A stretch of 64,000 nucleotides of DNA from Dinochytrium kinnereticum. Lineage: Eukaryota > Chytridiomycota > Chytridiomycetes > Chytridiales > Chytridiaceae. The notes below the pieces were generated by a model, which had not been told where the DNA came from, did not search any database, and was given only the letters and a program-made list of their open reading frames with translations. Positions within the stretch are counted from its first letter, which is position 1. Every line of letters begins with the position of its first letter. The stretch is taken from contig JADGJT010000074.1 of assembly GCA_027604005.1 (NCBI GenBank), forward strand, positions 1 through 64,000, in the 5' to 3' direction. Of this stretch, positions 24,510 to 37,195 are shown piece after piece. Position numbers and translations under genes: made by a program.

Positions 24510-24695
24510 TTTCAACTGATTATTAAATGTTGCACACGACATCTGTTCGGCATGCATTCTTCAAACTTAACTGCTCCATACCCAGCCCAACACGCATGAG
24601 GACAAATAGAAAATAAAAACACACATTTGCACATGTAAAGAAAAGAAAAGAATTACTCTAGCCCGTCCCCTTTCATCCCAAGGAAATAGAGCACA

Positions 24696-26972
24696 CTAAT
24701 CCTCATCCCACTCCTTGTTCTCCTTCACCTTAGGCCCACCAGCAGGTTTACTCATGATGATCTGGTCAACACTGAGAATAGTGATGGCCGCATTTGTGGC
24801 AAGGCGAATGGCCATCTGCTTGATGGAAAGTACATCGAAGATTCCCGCCTCCTTGGCGTCAAGGACACCATTATCTTCTGACTCAATGTCGACACCCATC
24901 GAAATCTTTTCCGTCTGGTGAGCAGCGTAAAGCTTTGACAGAACCTCAGTGCTCTACAAAGGGAATGAGTAATTTTTTTAGAATGTGCTATCGTCGAAAA
25001 AGAATGGTAAATGACAGTCCTGAAAAAGTACTTACGTCAAGTCCAGCATTGTCCGACAGGGTCCTCGGAATAACCTCGAAAGCCTCGGCGTACTTCTTAA
25101 TCGAGTACTGGTTCAGACCGGGAGTGCGTTCTGCAAGCTCCTGCAGTTTACGGGCGAGCTCAATCTCGGTGGCACCAGCACCAGGAACAAGACGAGGATC
25201 CTTTACAGACGCCTTAATGACATTCACACCATCATCCACGGCACGCTCGAGATCATCCAAAGTGTTCATAGTGCCACCACGGAGTACGATTGTGGCAGTC
25301 CTACTTGTTTCCTCCTCTAGTAAGAATATTCTTTTAAAACACATCTCAAGCATTTAAGCTACGGGTGAGAGAAGAAAAGAAGGGATTTTCTTACCTTGCC
25401 GGAAGACGGTGCATCTGTCAGAACCAATTTCGACACTCTCGACAATATCGCACCATCCCATCTCCTCAGCAGTTGGGACACCCTAATAACATATAAGTCT
25501 AAACATGAAAATTCAAGCAGTGATCTCACCAGACGAGTCAAAGCTGTGGCCTGAGTGGCCTTGCACAAACGTCTCAAATCAAACTTAGAGAGAACCTTCA
25601 CAACCATCATGTTGTAACGGTTCAAAAAGTGAAGAGCGAGTTCGCCAATACCAGAGCCAGAGACAACAACCTTCACGCCAGCGTCAGCAAGCTCTTTAAT
25701 CGCATCCTCGAGCTTCTTCTCCTCTCCCTTTGAGAAGTTGAGCATTTCCTGGGCGTTATGAATCAGCACGGTGCCCTTGGTCTCCGTAAGAGCCACGTCG
25801 ATACCGCAGCTGAAGATGGCAATCTTCGCTTTTGTGACGTTGGTCACAACACCTGAAAAAACAAGAAATTGGCATCGATGGAAAGAAGGTGTGAAGGAAT
25901 ACTAAGGGTGACATCTCATACCTTCAGGCTCCCTTCCGAAAACCATGCCCTTCACGACAGCAGAGTCGTGGATTGATCCACCAAGAATCTTAACAACCCT
26001 CACACTGTCTACGTTAAACTGATTGGCATTTTTGGGCATGACTTCAAGCGCAGCCTTAACAACCAATTCCGACAAAAGGTCCTCGTATCCATACTGCTTA
26101 GCAGCAATAGCCGGCCTCACAACCTTAACCAACTCTTCCAGCTTCAACCCATTCGCCATGGTGTCAACGGAAATGGCTAGTTTTGAGGTGAAATCAGAAT
26201 AGGTATCGAGCACAGGTAGATAAATTTGTAGTCGGACGTACTTTGCAAGATCTCCATGGTCTTCTTCAGTGCAATATCAAAACCTTCAATCACCTCGCTA
26301 GGATGAAGTCCCATCTTAAGGAGATACTCTGCCTGTTGTAGAAGTTCACCAGCAAAGATGACGACAAAGTTGGTCTGGTCACCCATCTATTTGAATGCAC
26401 ACGCGTAAGTTCCAAGCATTTTAGATATACACAAAGAAACGAGGTATAGATGTAAACGAAAGCCAGCGTAAGCAAAGCTATTTTCAAGAGAAAAAAACGG
26501 ACCTCGGCCTCCTGCTGCTGGGATGCAAGAACAAGAAGCTTGGCTGCCGGGTGGACAACCTCAAGCTCCTTGATTATGGTGGCGGCATCACTAGTGACGA
26601 AAAGCTTCTCCAAGTGGTTGATGACCATCTTGTTCCGTCCTAACGTGAACAAATGCGTCAAAAACGCTCCGCATTATCCGGACATGACATTTATCCAACC
26701 CTTACCATTGGGTCCCATTGAAGTCCTCGTCATTGTAGAGAGCTCCTTGGTTGCGGCAATATTTCTGTAGACGGCCTCGTCAAGCCCTTGAAGATGCTGT
26801 TGCAGACGTTGTCAAGTCCGTTGTGACGAATGCGTTAGATGCCATCTTAACTCAGCAACAGAAATTCCCTGTGCGGCAAAAGCAACTCTTTCATGGCAGT
26901 CCCTCGGACACTTGCCTTGTATCCCTCCTTGAGCATCTGGGGCAGGCCAATCTTCGGTATCTTCATGGCCAT
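24696..26972 (-). CDS. CCT8: T-complex protein 1 subunit theta (CCT8)
   Basis: Subunit of the cytosolic chaperonin TRiC/CCT that folds actin and tubulin. It opens MAMKIPKIGLPQMLKEGYK and a first intron (26797-26915) starting AG|GCAAGT, a GC-AG intron, joins it to HLQGLDEAVYRNIAATKEL. Then come TRTSMGPNGRNKMVINHLEK, SDAATIIKELEVVHPAAK, ETKGTVLIHNAQEMLNFSKGEE, the intermediate-domain RLVPGAGATEIELARKL, and the C-terminus ATNAAITILSVDQIIMSKPAGG ending WDED. About eight exons and 545 residues. The nucleotide-loop motif usually written GDGT reads GDQT here. Diverges from GET1 with 106 bases between starts. Confidence 0.96.
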
Positions 26973-27078
26973 GGTGGAAGAATGTGTCCGGGTGTGAGGG
27001 GAGGAAGTGTTTGCTGGGTAGTTTTCTTCTGAATTTCAAAAAAAGCGCCAAAGAAATTACTCCGTGCTTGCAACCAAG

Positions 27079-27888
27079 ATGGCACTTCCAGTTATCACAG
27101 TTCTAGTATGCGCATTACTGCTAGAGATCTTCTCTCTACTTGGCTATAACCTGATCGGCGAAAAGGTCAGAAGGATGACGGAAGCTGGAGTTTTATTTCA
27201 TGGCATGGCTGTCGCTCCTGACACGTTTCATTACGGTAGACATATCGACTCTACAGGTCTATCATCCCGTCAACAGTATCGAAAAAACTCAGAGCCCTGA
27301 AGAAGGATGCCATGCAAGTTAAAAAGGAAATGGATTCGACAAGTGCTATGGATGAGTTTGCAAAGTGGGCAAAGCTACGCCGGCGATTTGATAAGCTGGC
27401 GGCCGAGCTAGATAGCTCAGGTGAGTCTAAACACTTCACAGTTAGAAACACAGAGGATATTCTTTATTACGGTCCTTGTGATTTTGAGGATCTTACTAAA
27501 TGGCATTCATTTCCTGCCTCCCAATTATCTATTCAAACAGCAAAGCTAGAATCGTCGGATAGAGCATCGTTTGAGCGATCTGTCTCCTGGGGCCTTCGTG
27601 GCATCATGTGGATCTTTCAGACTTTTTTGATTTGGTCTTTTTCATCCGAAGCCATGTTCTATATACCCCGCAGTTGGACAGGGCCGTTTGGATACGTATT
27701 GAGCTTACCTTTTGCCCCTAAAGGTTGGTTAACACATTCATTCGGAAAAGAAGTGCTGCAAATGCATTTCTTGGGGCTTCTTCACCTTTTCTCTGCTAAC
27801 ATAATGCTTCTTAGGGTCTGTAAGTGTGGTGTTCTGGCTGTTCGCTTGTAAGAACGTTATCGGAAGGGTATTTTCAGGGCTTAGATAA
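27079..27888 (+). CDS. GET1: GET1/WRB family ER membrane receptor for tail-anchored proteins
   Basis: With GET2 forms the ER receptor that takes tail-anchored proteins from the GET3 ATPase. TM1 is at the start (MALPVITVLVCALLLEIFSLL). The cytosolic coiled coil is the family hallmark: KKLRALKKDAMQVKKEM, then MDEFAKWAKLRRRFDKLAAEL. TM2 and TM3 follow (GIMWIFQTFLIWSF; VSVVFWLFACKNVIGRVFSGL). My model has exons 27079-27235, 27277-27420, 27541-27723 and 27815-27888 and encodes 185 residues. The first intron is the weak point: a donor at 27166 would change the frame, so I use 27236-27276, but the loop between TM1 and the coiled coil needs transcript evidence. Confidence 0.85.
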
Positions 27889-28141
27889 ACGTCGAGGTGG
27901 AATATAGCCTATCCTGTTGCTGTCCTCCACCAAATCTCCGTTGATTACATTCGTACTTCACATTCACGAAACTTATAACCATTCGCGCATTGCTCATTAA
28001 GCAAACCGAAATACATACACTGCCTATGCATTCAAAGCTGTCCATACTAGCGTGTGCGATTAGCCTTTTTGAGATTTCTGTAGTTTGGTGACATTTTTGG
28101 TGATCCCAACCTGAACTGCCCTTTACTTCAACTACAACAAA

Positions 28142-30535
28142 ATGGATGGAATAAAAAGCGTACAGGTAGGTTGATGGCCTACTTAGCTGCGTGACATGCC
28201 TCCATGATTTGATTTGTAGGCACCCTAACCGAATTTTACCATCAGAACTATCTGAACAAAATGATTCAGGAGGTGTCAGGCATGAAGGTTTTGCTGTTGG
28301 ATGCTCAAACGGTACGTTAAACACTAGAAATCGTATTAAAGTTTCATAACATAATCTTTCGAATACTTTTGGCTCAATAGACTCCCATAATCTCCGTTGT
28401 GGTAACTCAGTCCCAACTACTTACTCGTGAGATATACCTCGTTGATCGACTGGAAAACCGAACCAGGGATAAGATGAGGCATTTGAAGTGTATAGTATTT
28501 GCTAGGCCGACTCCGGAATCTATCCAAGCTCTCGTGGAAGAATTGCGGGAGCCTTCATACGGAGATTATTACCTATGTAAGGACATTCCACTTAAGCCAG
28601 GGCCACCAACTGACTTTTGCTGGGTATTTTTATCAGACTTCAGCAATACTCTCAAAAAATCAGCGATCGAACGCCTTGCGGAGGCTGATGAGTGTGAAGT
28701 TGTCAGAGAAGTTCAGGTGAATACTTTAAAAATGATCCAAATAAGGTACTAACCTTATCATCTAAAAGGAATACTTTGCTGACTTCCTTGCAATCAACTC
28801 AGATCTTTACTCTCTCAATGTTTCTGCCCCCGAATTCCCTCTTTTTAGCGAGAGCCCGTCAATATGGGATAATAGGACTTTCTCTCGAGTTACAGAAGGG
28901 ATCCTGGCTGTTCTTCTGGCGCTCAAGAAGAAGCCATTAATACGATATGAAAGGACCTCAACACTTTCGAAAAAGTTGGCAGCTGAAGTTGCAGTATGTT
29001 ACAAGGAAACCAGCGAATTGCGTGTTTAACAATAATGTTGTAGTATCAAATTCAGCAAGAAGGCCCTTTGTTTGACTTCAGAAAGACCGACACTCCTCCC
29101 ATTCTCCTGATACTTGACCGCCGCAATGACCCCGTTACACCGCTTCTGAATCAATGGACATACCAAGCCATGGTTCACGAAACTCACGGGATCGTAAACA
29201 ATCGTGTTGACCTATCCTCACTCTCTGACGTGAGACCAGAGCTCCGAGAAATCGTGCTGAGCCCAGACACCGACCCCTTTTACCGGAAGAATATGTATCT
29301 CAACCTTGGAGACCTTGGTGCCAATATCAAGTCGTATGTAGACGAGTACCAGGTTAAACATAAGAGCAGTATGAAGATAGACAGTATTTCGGATATGAAA
29401 AAATTCATGGAGGACTATCCTGAATTTAGGAAGCTGTCTGGGAACGTTACGAAGCATGTCACTTTGGTTGGAGAACTGAGTCGGAGGGTGGATCGAGAGT
29501 GCTTACTGGAAGTTGGGGAGCTTGAACAGAGTCTTGCAGTTTCGGAGAATCATAATGCGGACTTAAAGGTACTCTTTTTTTTCTCTTACCTTGTTTCCTA
29601 AGAGCGCTTTTATCATAATTTCACATTATTTCGAAGTACTCATTCCATTTTTATTTATTTAAAGAACCTACAACGAGTTCTACAACAAGGGCAAATTCCT
29701 GAAGATCAGAGATTACGTCTCGCCATTCTCTACGCCCTCCGATATGAAAAGTCAACGGCAAATCAGACACCGCAAATTGTAGATTTACTGAGAAAGTCCG
29801 GCATCTCCGAAAGAAAGATTGGCCTTATTGATGCCATACTGCATTATGCGGGTGCGGATCAGCGGATGGAAGATTTATTTGCCAACCAAGATATTCTTGC
29901 GAGAACGAAGCAGGTGTTTAAGGGGCTAAAGGTACTATTTAGTGTTTCGTCGTTTGTGTATATTCTTCACATTCTGCAGAGTAGCGGTTATTTCGGACGG
30001 TAGCTGATGCATTCTCGCTTTTAAGGGAGTTGAAAACGTGTACACCCAGCATACTCCTCATCTGGTGAATACTCTTCAGGAGATGATCAAGGGCAAGCTT
30101 AAGACCGATAACTACCCCTTTATTGATGGCAGCACGAGGGACAAGTTTAGTTTCGCTTACTACTGCTTCCTATTTTCTTGGCTTTCTTCAAGCGATTCAT
30201 TCCTCTTTTGGCTGCATGTATCGTACACCTTATTTACATTTTCTTAGGCCTCAAGATATCATCGTGTTCATCATTGGCGGCGCAACATACGCCGAGGGAA
30301 GAGAAATAAACAAATTAAACTCGGCAAATCCAGGCGTCAGGATCGTGCTGGGAGGTACTACGATACATAACTCGCAAAGGTATGCTTTTGGTAGATAAAT
30401 GATCGAAACGATCTAACGATAGAATTTCGTAGTTTCCTTCGAGAAGTGTCCGACTCTGTTTCACGATGGGTTAGCAAGGGGGATGATGCTTCTTCACCTA
30501 ACATTCAAAAGTTGAAGTCCTCGAGATTAGAATGA
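28142..30535 (+). CDS. VPS45: Sec1/Munc18 family protein VPS45
   Basis: SM protein that regulates endosomal/TGN SNARE assembly (Tlg2/syntaxin-16 type). The first exon is short (MDGIKSVQ), followed by [21 protein letters not shown]. Strong family blocks: [115 protein letters not shown] and [19 protein letters not shown] with ARGT-like [13 protein letters not shown]. The last exon carries [12 protein letters not shown], and the stop is at 30533-30535. About ten exons, about 560 residues. The upstream intergenic stretch from GET1 (27889-28141) shows nothing else. Confidence 0.96.
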
Positions 30536-30991
30536 GCTCTACACCTTCGAATGGTCGGTTTAAAAAAAAATTATTCGAGCTACTCGGTCTTTTTTTTCTC
30601 TGTAACAAAGTATTCGCCGTTGAGTTGCCAATCTCTCCTCATAATTTCCCGCGTTTTTTTTCCTTTTGCTTCATCGCCATTCTGACGTATCCCGTGATAC
30701 TTTGTCTCCCCTAGTTTAATATTAGATATTTGCCGATTACAATTTAACTTAAATCGTAACTTGTCCCATTTTAACACACATCTGCTACTTAAAAACAAAG
30801 CGAATTCGCCTGCTCTACGTATAGTTTAGGCCTTTCTTCTATTGCCATGAATCAACGAAACCTCGATAGGGGAAGGAGACGAAGGAAACCAGCAGAATAA
30901 AAAGAATAAATCAGCCCTGTTTTATTTATAGGTCCGAATGCTGGTGGTAGATGAAATCTCAGGATATGGCCAACAAGTGTCATGAAACTAA
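30536..30991. other. Intergenic region between convergent genes
   Basis: About 455 AT-rich bases between the VPS45 stop and the Skt5-like stop. It would hold both 3' UTRs. Poly-T and poly-A tracts are visible, but no conserved gene. Confidence 0.5.
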
Positions 30992-33918
30992 TTACATGAC
31001 TAGGCATTTATTCCCACCATCCAACTCTTCCTCCAAATGTGCTCTCCTTCCTCTACCCGATGCCTTAGGGGGAGCGAAGCTCCCAAGCTGCAGGCCTTTC
31101 GTACCTGCACCATTCGAAGATCCCCCTAATTTAGACATAAACGTCTTTTTCTCGTTCTCCTTCTTCCACTCCACGCCTTTCTCCTCCAACTTTTTCATGG
31201 CCTTCTCGTCCCCTTCCTCGGCGGCACGTCGATACCACCGTAAAGATTCATCAGGGTCCGCACCCTCAGGGTCACCAATGCCATGCTCTTCAAAATATCC
31301 CATTGCGAACATGGCACGCGGTAGCCCTGCGTCAGCGGCTAAAGACACCCATTTACGAGCCTCAGGGTCAGATTGGGAGAGATGGTAACCGGTGCCGGGG
31401 TCGTCTGCACCTGTGAGGTACCAACCGCCAAGTTCGAACATTGCCTGAATGAGATCACATTGGTTAGCATTTAAATGATGAGAGTAGATGAAGGCAGCGG
31501 AAACAAACCTCCGTTTGACCGTTTGCGGCGGCCAATGAGTAATAATACACGCTTTGTCTGGGGTCCACTGGACAGTCGTAAAGCCCGTATTCGTACGCCT
31601 CTCCAAGTTTATACTGGCATAGGGCATGATCCAAATCAGCACCTCTCGTGAGTAGCTCCACAACGTAAGCATGATCCGTCCATACAACATTACTGTCGAT
31701 AGGATTATCATGAAGCATGGCTAACTCATATAAGGCGTGCGGGTATCTTTCGTCGGCATATTTTGCAGACAGCTTGAGCCATTTTACACCGTCGCGCACA
31801 TTTACACCTTGGCCTAATTCTCCCCGAAGGAGGGCCATTCCAAGGCGGAACATGGCTCCAGGATGATTTCTGGTTGAAGCAAGAAAAGGCAAACGATTAG
31901 GTTAAAGCCCCCCAACTAAAACATCGAAAGACTTACTTTCTCGCCGACTTTTTGTAGTTATGAAGGGCTCTGGGATTGGAAAGGGATGCCCCTGCACCTT
32001 GCTCATAGCACAGCGCCACGTGAAACAAGGCGTCTGCGTGGTCTTTCTTCGCAGCACTAGCATAAAGCTGAAACGCCTTCCCATAATCTGGCCTATGTCT
32101 GTCCTGGAATCCAGGTATTCCGCTTACATGCAGATTAGCCAGCAAATGCTGCGCCTCCGCGGCGACCTCTGATGAGATTAGGGTGGAAGTTCCCACCTTC
32201 TTAAGAGATCTTACGGCGAGGTTGCAGAGATACTTTTGGGCTGCAGCGTCCGTATCTAAGTTTCGAACGTTTTCGATAATGAATTTAGATGCAGCCATAG
32301 CAGCGATGGGGTCCTCCCGAGCTTGTTTACATCGTCGACGCATCTCTTCCATTTTAAGAGCAAGGTCCTCAGGTTGCACTCCCTCAGCCTTCGTTTCTGA
32401 GTCACTTGAGTCCCCTGAAATCTGAGCACTGGAGGATTGAGCGCCAGCTTCCTCCGACACAGACAGATTCTGTAAATGCTGCAATAATCTGCCCGCTTCG
32501 GCTTGATTTATGAGACCCTCTTTCCCGGGCCCAGTTGATAGTCGTACGTGCAGGGGAACATCATCATCCTCATCAACATCTTCATCTTCCTCCTCTAGGA
32601 ATTCATTCGAAGACATAATGTCTTCGGCATCATCTTCGCTACTGCCTGAATCGTGTGGAAGCTTCTCGTCATCCAAGTCAGACCGCATCGGGATTTTAGG
32701 GTCCTCCTGTGTTTCTCGAGCACGTCCGGGTTTGAGAAACAATGCGGGGTCAACGGTGCTGTTATCTCCGCCTTTTTTCCGACGAGTCTTGTTGTCCTCC
32801 ACTTCCTCGTCACTGTCTCTTCTGATCACTATAGCAGAGGTCCGATCCTGTCTCCCACCAAGTCGGGACCGACCTGGGCCAACGAAAAGAAAATCCCGTC
32901 GTGCCTGGGCGATGGAATCGGGAGATACCGCCGCGGCGACCTTGCCGCCAACCTTGAGAAGGCTTTGCTGCTGAGCCTCCACCGTTGCATCCACCTCAAA
33001 ATCATGCTCACTGTCACTGTTGCTATCTTCTTTAGCGGCCGTTTTAGAGAGCCGATGACGATGGCGATGGCGATGGCGAATGCCGCCCTTGACAAAGTTC
33101 TTTGGAAGCCGATGGACGATCCTATTTTCCTCATCGTCAGCATCGCTGTCAGATCCCTTCTTATCCTTGTTGTCTTCATCACTTTCATCGTTTGCCATAC
33201 GATCCACAATTGTTCTTCTCCTGGCCTCGACCATTTCTACGGCCCTCCTTTCCTCCAGCTCCTCTTCCTCCCTTGCTCTCTCCCGAATAGCTTTGGCCTG
33301 CTTTGCCGATACCGCTCCAGTTATTCTGGAGGCCCGTCCATCTTCTCCGGTATACAGAGACCGCCTTGGATTCTCTGGGTCATACACTAGTCCATCCCTA
33401 TCCCTCACCAAACCTGCTCGCCCAACAATAGTGGCGGGGATATGAAGAGGCTGCGGATCATGCGAATCAAGAAGCTCAGAAGGATTAATTGGGCCTGCCA
33501 TATCATCCGCGGCGAGATTGATGGGCATGGGCATCGCGGAAGCCCGTGCCGACCTCCCTGGTGCAATGATCATGGGAGGAGACTCATTCTTCCTCTCCTT
33601 TTTCTTGCTCTTTCTTTTGGAGGATGTGCTCCCATAGCTCATAATGCTCGCATTGTCGGACATGGATGAGGACTGCTGAGCAAGAGCCATGGGTAGCGGA
33701 GTGCTCTGAATCCACGATGCTACATGTGCAGGGACAGGGGGCGCCGTGGGATACGATGGATGGATGCCAGGCATGTAGTGGGATTCGGAGGGGGCCAGCG
33801 AGGGGGGTGAAACGGGGACCATTGGGTATCCAGGGTAATAGCCAGGGGGCAGCGACTGCATGCTCTGCCCATGCTGCTGGCGTCGTGACGGCCTCGCTCC
33901 ACCACCATAATGCGACAT
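30992..33918 (-). CDS. Sel1-repeat chitin synthase regulatory factor (SKT5/CHS4-like) with CaaX box
   Basis: Fungal activator/localiser of class IV chitin synthase, usually farnesylated and at the plasma membrane. Three exons (introns near 31870-31935 and 31445-31510) encode about 900 residues. The N-terminal 560 residues are low-complexity: Pro/Tyr/Gln-rich first (PPGYYPGYPMVPVSPPSL), then acidic-basic with a His/Arg run (RHRHRHRHR). The C-terminal part has about seven Sel1-type repeats (DRHRPDYGKAFQLYASAAKK, ADALFHVALCYEQGAGA, HPGAMFRLGMALLRGELGQG, LCQYKLGEAYEYGL, PRAMFAMGYFEEHGIGD). The protein ends GGNKCLVM, a CaaX motif with Met that predicts farnesylation. I prefer the start at 33918 (MSHYGGGARPSRR) over the in-frame ATG at 33996. 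Confidence 0.9.
33055..33085. repeat. Short hexamer repeat inside the Skt5-like gene
   Basis: Imperfect tandem GATGGC copies on the + strand, read on the coding strand as His-Arg dipeptide repeats. A coding microsatellite that can change length without breaking the frame. Confidence 0.8.
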
Positions 33919-34098
33919 GGCCGACAAAGAACAACCTTGATCATGCCATTGGTCACTCACTCCAGCATGGCCACTGCGCTGGCTGCAAAAGAACAATTAC
34001 TGTCACACAAGAACTGGCGCTGAAAGGTGAGGCGACAATGGCATCAACAGATGGCAGCAAAAAGGAAGGACGGTTAAAAGTAAAAGAAAATGCAAAAA

Positions 34099-34170
34099 GG
34101 GCCCAACCGGGAATTGAACCCGGGACCACCTCTACCCGAAAGAGGTATCATACTACTAGACCATTGGGCC
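34099..34170 (-). tRNA. tRNA-Pro (anticodon CGG)
   Basis: A 72-base cloverleaf on the minus strand. The acceptor stem GGCCCAA pairs with TTGGGCC, discriminator C; D-arm TGGTCTAGTAGTATGATA; anticodon stem CCTCT/AGAGG around loop TTCGGGT, so anticodon CGG; T-arm CCGGG-TTCAATT-CCCGG. A TTTTT terminator follows at once (34094-34098). No intron. It reads codon CCG. Confidence 0.97.
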
Positions 34171-34615
34171 ACTTGAAAATCTAATATTTTTGTAATATAA
34201 GTACGTTATTACAGATGCGAATGATAGAGAATTGCGGGAGGGATAGGTTCTACTGATTATTATCAACAAGAACAAAATCTAGGAAAGGCTGCACTGGTGC
34301 TGGCTCCGCTGACTCTGCTGGAGTCTGTGACCATTTTAAAGTTGTTTTAATATCAACTACTTTGAACTCTGTCGATTATGGAATGCGTCAGAAGGGTTTT
34401 GTAAACATATATTTGGTAGATTACTATCGAAATCCGCAAACATGTGTTTGGTGGTTTGTTATGGAATGGTGAGCAATAATAACTAAAATCCTATCGGATA
34501 TATATCTTTCCACCCAAAACAACATTAACCACAATGAGGCCACTATTTTTTCTCACGCTTAGCTGACGCAGAATATTTAAGCCCAAACCTGACGCCACTC
34601 CTGGAGGTAAAAACA
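34171..34615. other. Intergenic region
   Basis: About 445 AT-rich bases between tRNA-Pro and the aminopeptidase gene. Nothing convincing, except that a short alternative last exon of the aminopeptidase (ending near 34575) could lie here. Confidence 0.45.
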
Positions 34616-36254
34616 TCAGAAGACAGTAAAATTGAGGAGTAGTAAAAAAATGGACGGTAAATATCCTACCAATCCACGACGCCTGGCAAGGCCAGCGGGA
34701 GTCTGAGTGGTTCCAGTAAGGGAAAGCTCCACTACATAACCAAGAGTGGATTTGATAAATTCCGTAATATGATCAAAGTTAAGTTTGTCAACGGTGTCAA
34801 GGACTCTTCCGTCACGGTTAACACGGTCACTGTATGGAAAAGCTGTGTTTAACCACAAAATCCAACTTGTAAGTATGTATCCCAAACCAAAAGGAAAAGA
34901 AAAACAACATAACAATTTACTCATACCATTTCTCATATCAGACTCAAATGCAAAGCCGGCTTCATATCTATATTTTGTAAAGAGATAGGTCGGCGGTCAA
35001 CATAAATTATTCGCGAAAAATGGTTAATTCCTTATGCAGCCTGCAAGTGAAATTCCCAACAAAAAAACAAACTAACCCATGGTCAGACCACGCAGCATGA
35101 TCAGTGCACCTATATCCACATCTGGTGTTGACAAAATTATACTTTGTATAGGTAGTAACGATGCTGCGTAGGAAGGCAGTCGAGGCAATCGTAGTAAAGT
35201 CTGTGACAACCTCTAAAACAATTAACGAGTTGCCATGATGAAAAAATCCAAGGAGAAACCAAACACAAACCCCCATGATCGGTGTGGTGCCGGCTCTAAC
35301 ATCTGATTTGAGAATATGTAAGATACCTAGCTAAAACAATAAGGGCCAGCTTACTTACATCCAGATTGGTCAAGGTTCAGGTAGCTGACGACTTTCGTTC
35401 CAGCTTTAGCATATGCCTCAGCCACCGCGTTGGATCCAAGGAGGCCAACTTCCTCAGCAGCGTACGTCCAGGAACAAAGCCGTTCGCCACCAGGACGCGA
35501 AGTATTTCGAAAATAACGGTTGAGCCGGAGGCGCAGTCATCCGCAGCAGGGTTGTTGTTTGGCTTAGGTTTGCCGGAGCCAGCTCCAACAGAATCTTCAG
35601 AAAGGAAATGTGAAATTAATATGAGAAAAGCTCAGGAGCTCACCAAAGTGGGTTCCGGCGATGACAATACCCTCAAGTTCAGAGGGTGTGGTGGCCTCAT
35701 ATCGAACAATGACGGACTGCTGGGCTTTCCAGCTGTGATCAAATAAGCTGCCAGTCAACTTGGTGCCATTAACAGGTGCCAAGGCATTTGCTTGATCGCG
35801 AATCTAAAACGGAGACGCGTGGATAATAATCAGAGTTTTCTGACTCCACTAGAGACATATAAAACAAAGTATAATACCCAGACAGTAGAAGCGATGCCGT
35901 TTGCACTCTTATAGTAACGCTCAGGGAATTCTGTGAGCCGGATGCTGGATGTAGAACATTAAGAACAGCCATATAGTTATCCTCAGGTAAAAGATGAAAG
36001 GAAAACAAGACCACACTTACAGCCACGACTTCATCGAAGGCTGAGAAATCTGCGCAATTAGTGGTTTCACCACATTCTGGAAAGCCGCAGTCTTTGGAAG
36101 GGCGATTGGCGCTGGTGGACCGATAGTCGGTCGAAGCAAAGCTTTGAATCCCTTCAACAGCCTCCTCGCGCCTTCCGAGAAGGGTGTTTGCACGGAGGGC
36201 CGAGACTGAGAAGGCACCAGCAAGGACGACAGCGATGGCTTTGGTGAAAAACAT
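34616..36254 (-). CDS. Secreted M28 family zinc aminopeptidase (leucyl aminopeptidase-like)
   Basis: Extracellular exopeptidase family. The signal peptide is clear (MFFTKAIAVVLAGAFSVSALRA) and is followed by a propeptide-like segment with Cys pairs (KD-CGFPECGETTNCADF). Catalytic-domain landmarks: AGTHFD|SV with the first zinc His and Asp across an intron, NNNPAADDCASG with the bridging Asp, FHAFAAEEVGLLGS with the general base/ligand Glu pair, SYLNLDQSG, and CGYRCTDHAAW. The C-terminal ligand region, usually HT...DT, reads NRDGRVLDTVDKLNFDH, with no His at the expected place. About seven exons and 400 residues. The stop at 34616 gives a hydrophobic end; splicing at TTG|GTAGGA to GAGTGGCGTCAG is an alternative end. 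Confidence 0.87.
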
Positions 36255-37195
36255 TACCAGCTATTCCTATGAGGTATTTTGGGACCAAGAGGAAAGCACT
36301 GCAAAAAAGAAAGATCGCTGAATGTTGGAGGAAGTAGGGGGTCTTGGAGTTCTTCCTGTCCCATTCCTCATGCTTTATACACACTCTTAATGGTGACACT
36401 CTCACAAGCCCCACAACGACGCGGTACTTCCTATTTGAGTCGATGACACCAGTGATATTGGGCGTTTCTCGACGCCTAAAGGTGAGCGTGTTTTATTGGA
36501 ATCCCAATTAAGACATGGCATAGAGATTTCTAAGGGAAAGGTGGATCTGAATCCCATCACAAATTTTTGTGTGGGGATAGAGCCCAACTTACTGACACTC
36601 TTCTGAGAAGGACCTCCATGGCAAGTATTTATGGATCCTGAATAAAATAATATAAACTTGTCCGAAAATGCCAGAATGCATGATAGCTGATTTCTGCAAT
36701 ACTACCGCGAAATAGAGGTTGATTCAGTTACCTTTGAATCTAAAGGTGCATTTGGCAGGCAAAACCCGAAAAAGATCCGTACTTCTTGCTTTTAAGTACA
36801 TCCGTTTCTAGATGAGAACGTGAAAAAAGACAAAGGCCTGTTCCCTTGAACGAATGAATGTTAGGAACGGAAAGAACTTGATGCCAGTCAAGCTGCATCC
36901 ATGACTACAGGAGAAGTGGAGGGCTACGGGCTGCAACAGACAGGCTCAAAAAAGCTTAGCGCAGTGAAAACGAACGAACCTAATAGTAGTAATGCAGATA
37001 GATAGACTAAATATTCAGCGAAGAAAATAGAACTCAAATTGGCATGGCTAATAAATAGAATTTGCTGTATTGATATCGTGAAGGTGAATGTGATTTTATG
37101 ACCGTCACAGCCCTGATTAGCTGGATAGGTAAAGGCGTTGAGCGATACTATAATACCAAATCGAAGTCATAATAGGCAAAAAAAGGAAGATATAT
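36255..37195. other. Intergenic region, about 940 bases
   Basis: Lies upstream of the aminopeptidase gene and downstream of the TCTEX1D2 gene. AT-rich, with no ORF showing conserved protein sequence and no tRNA. It is one of the longest empty stretches here; it is likely regulatory for the secreted peptidase. Confidence 0.5.

Noticed and set aside
32510..33445. Long + strand frames across the Skt5-like gene
   Set aside because: Antisense to a Ser/Asp-rich coding region, which favours stop-free frames on the other strand.
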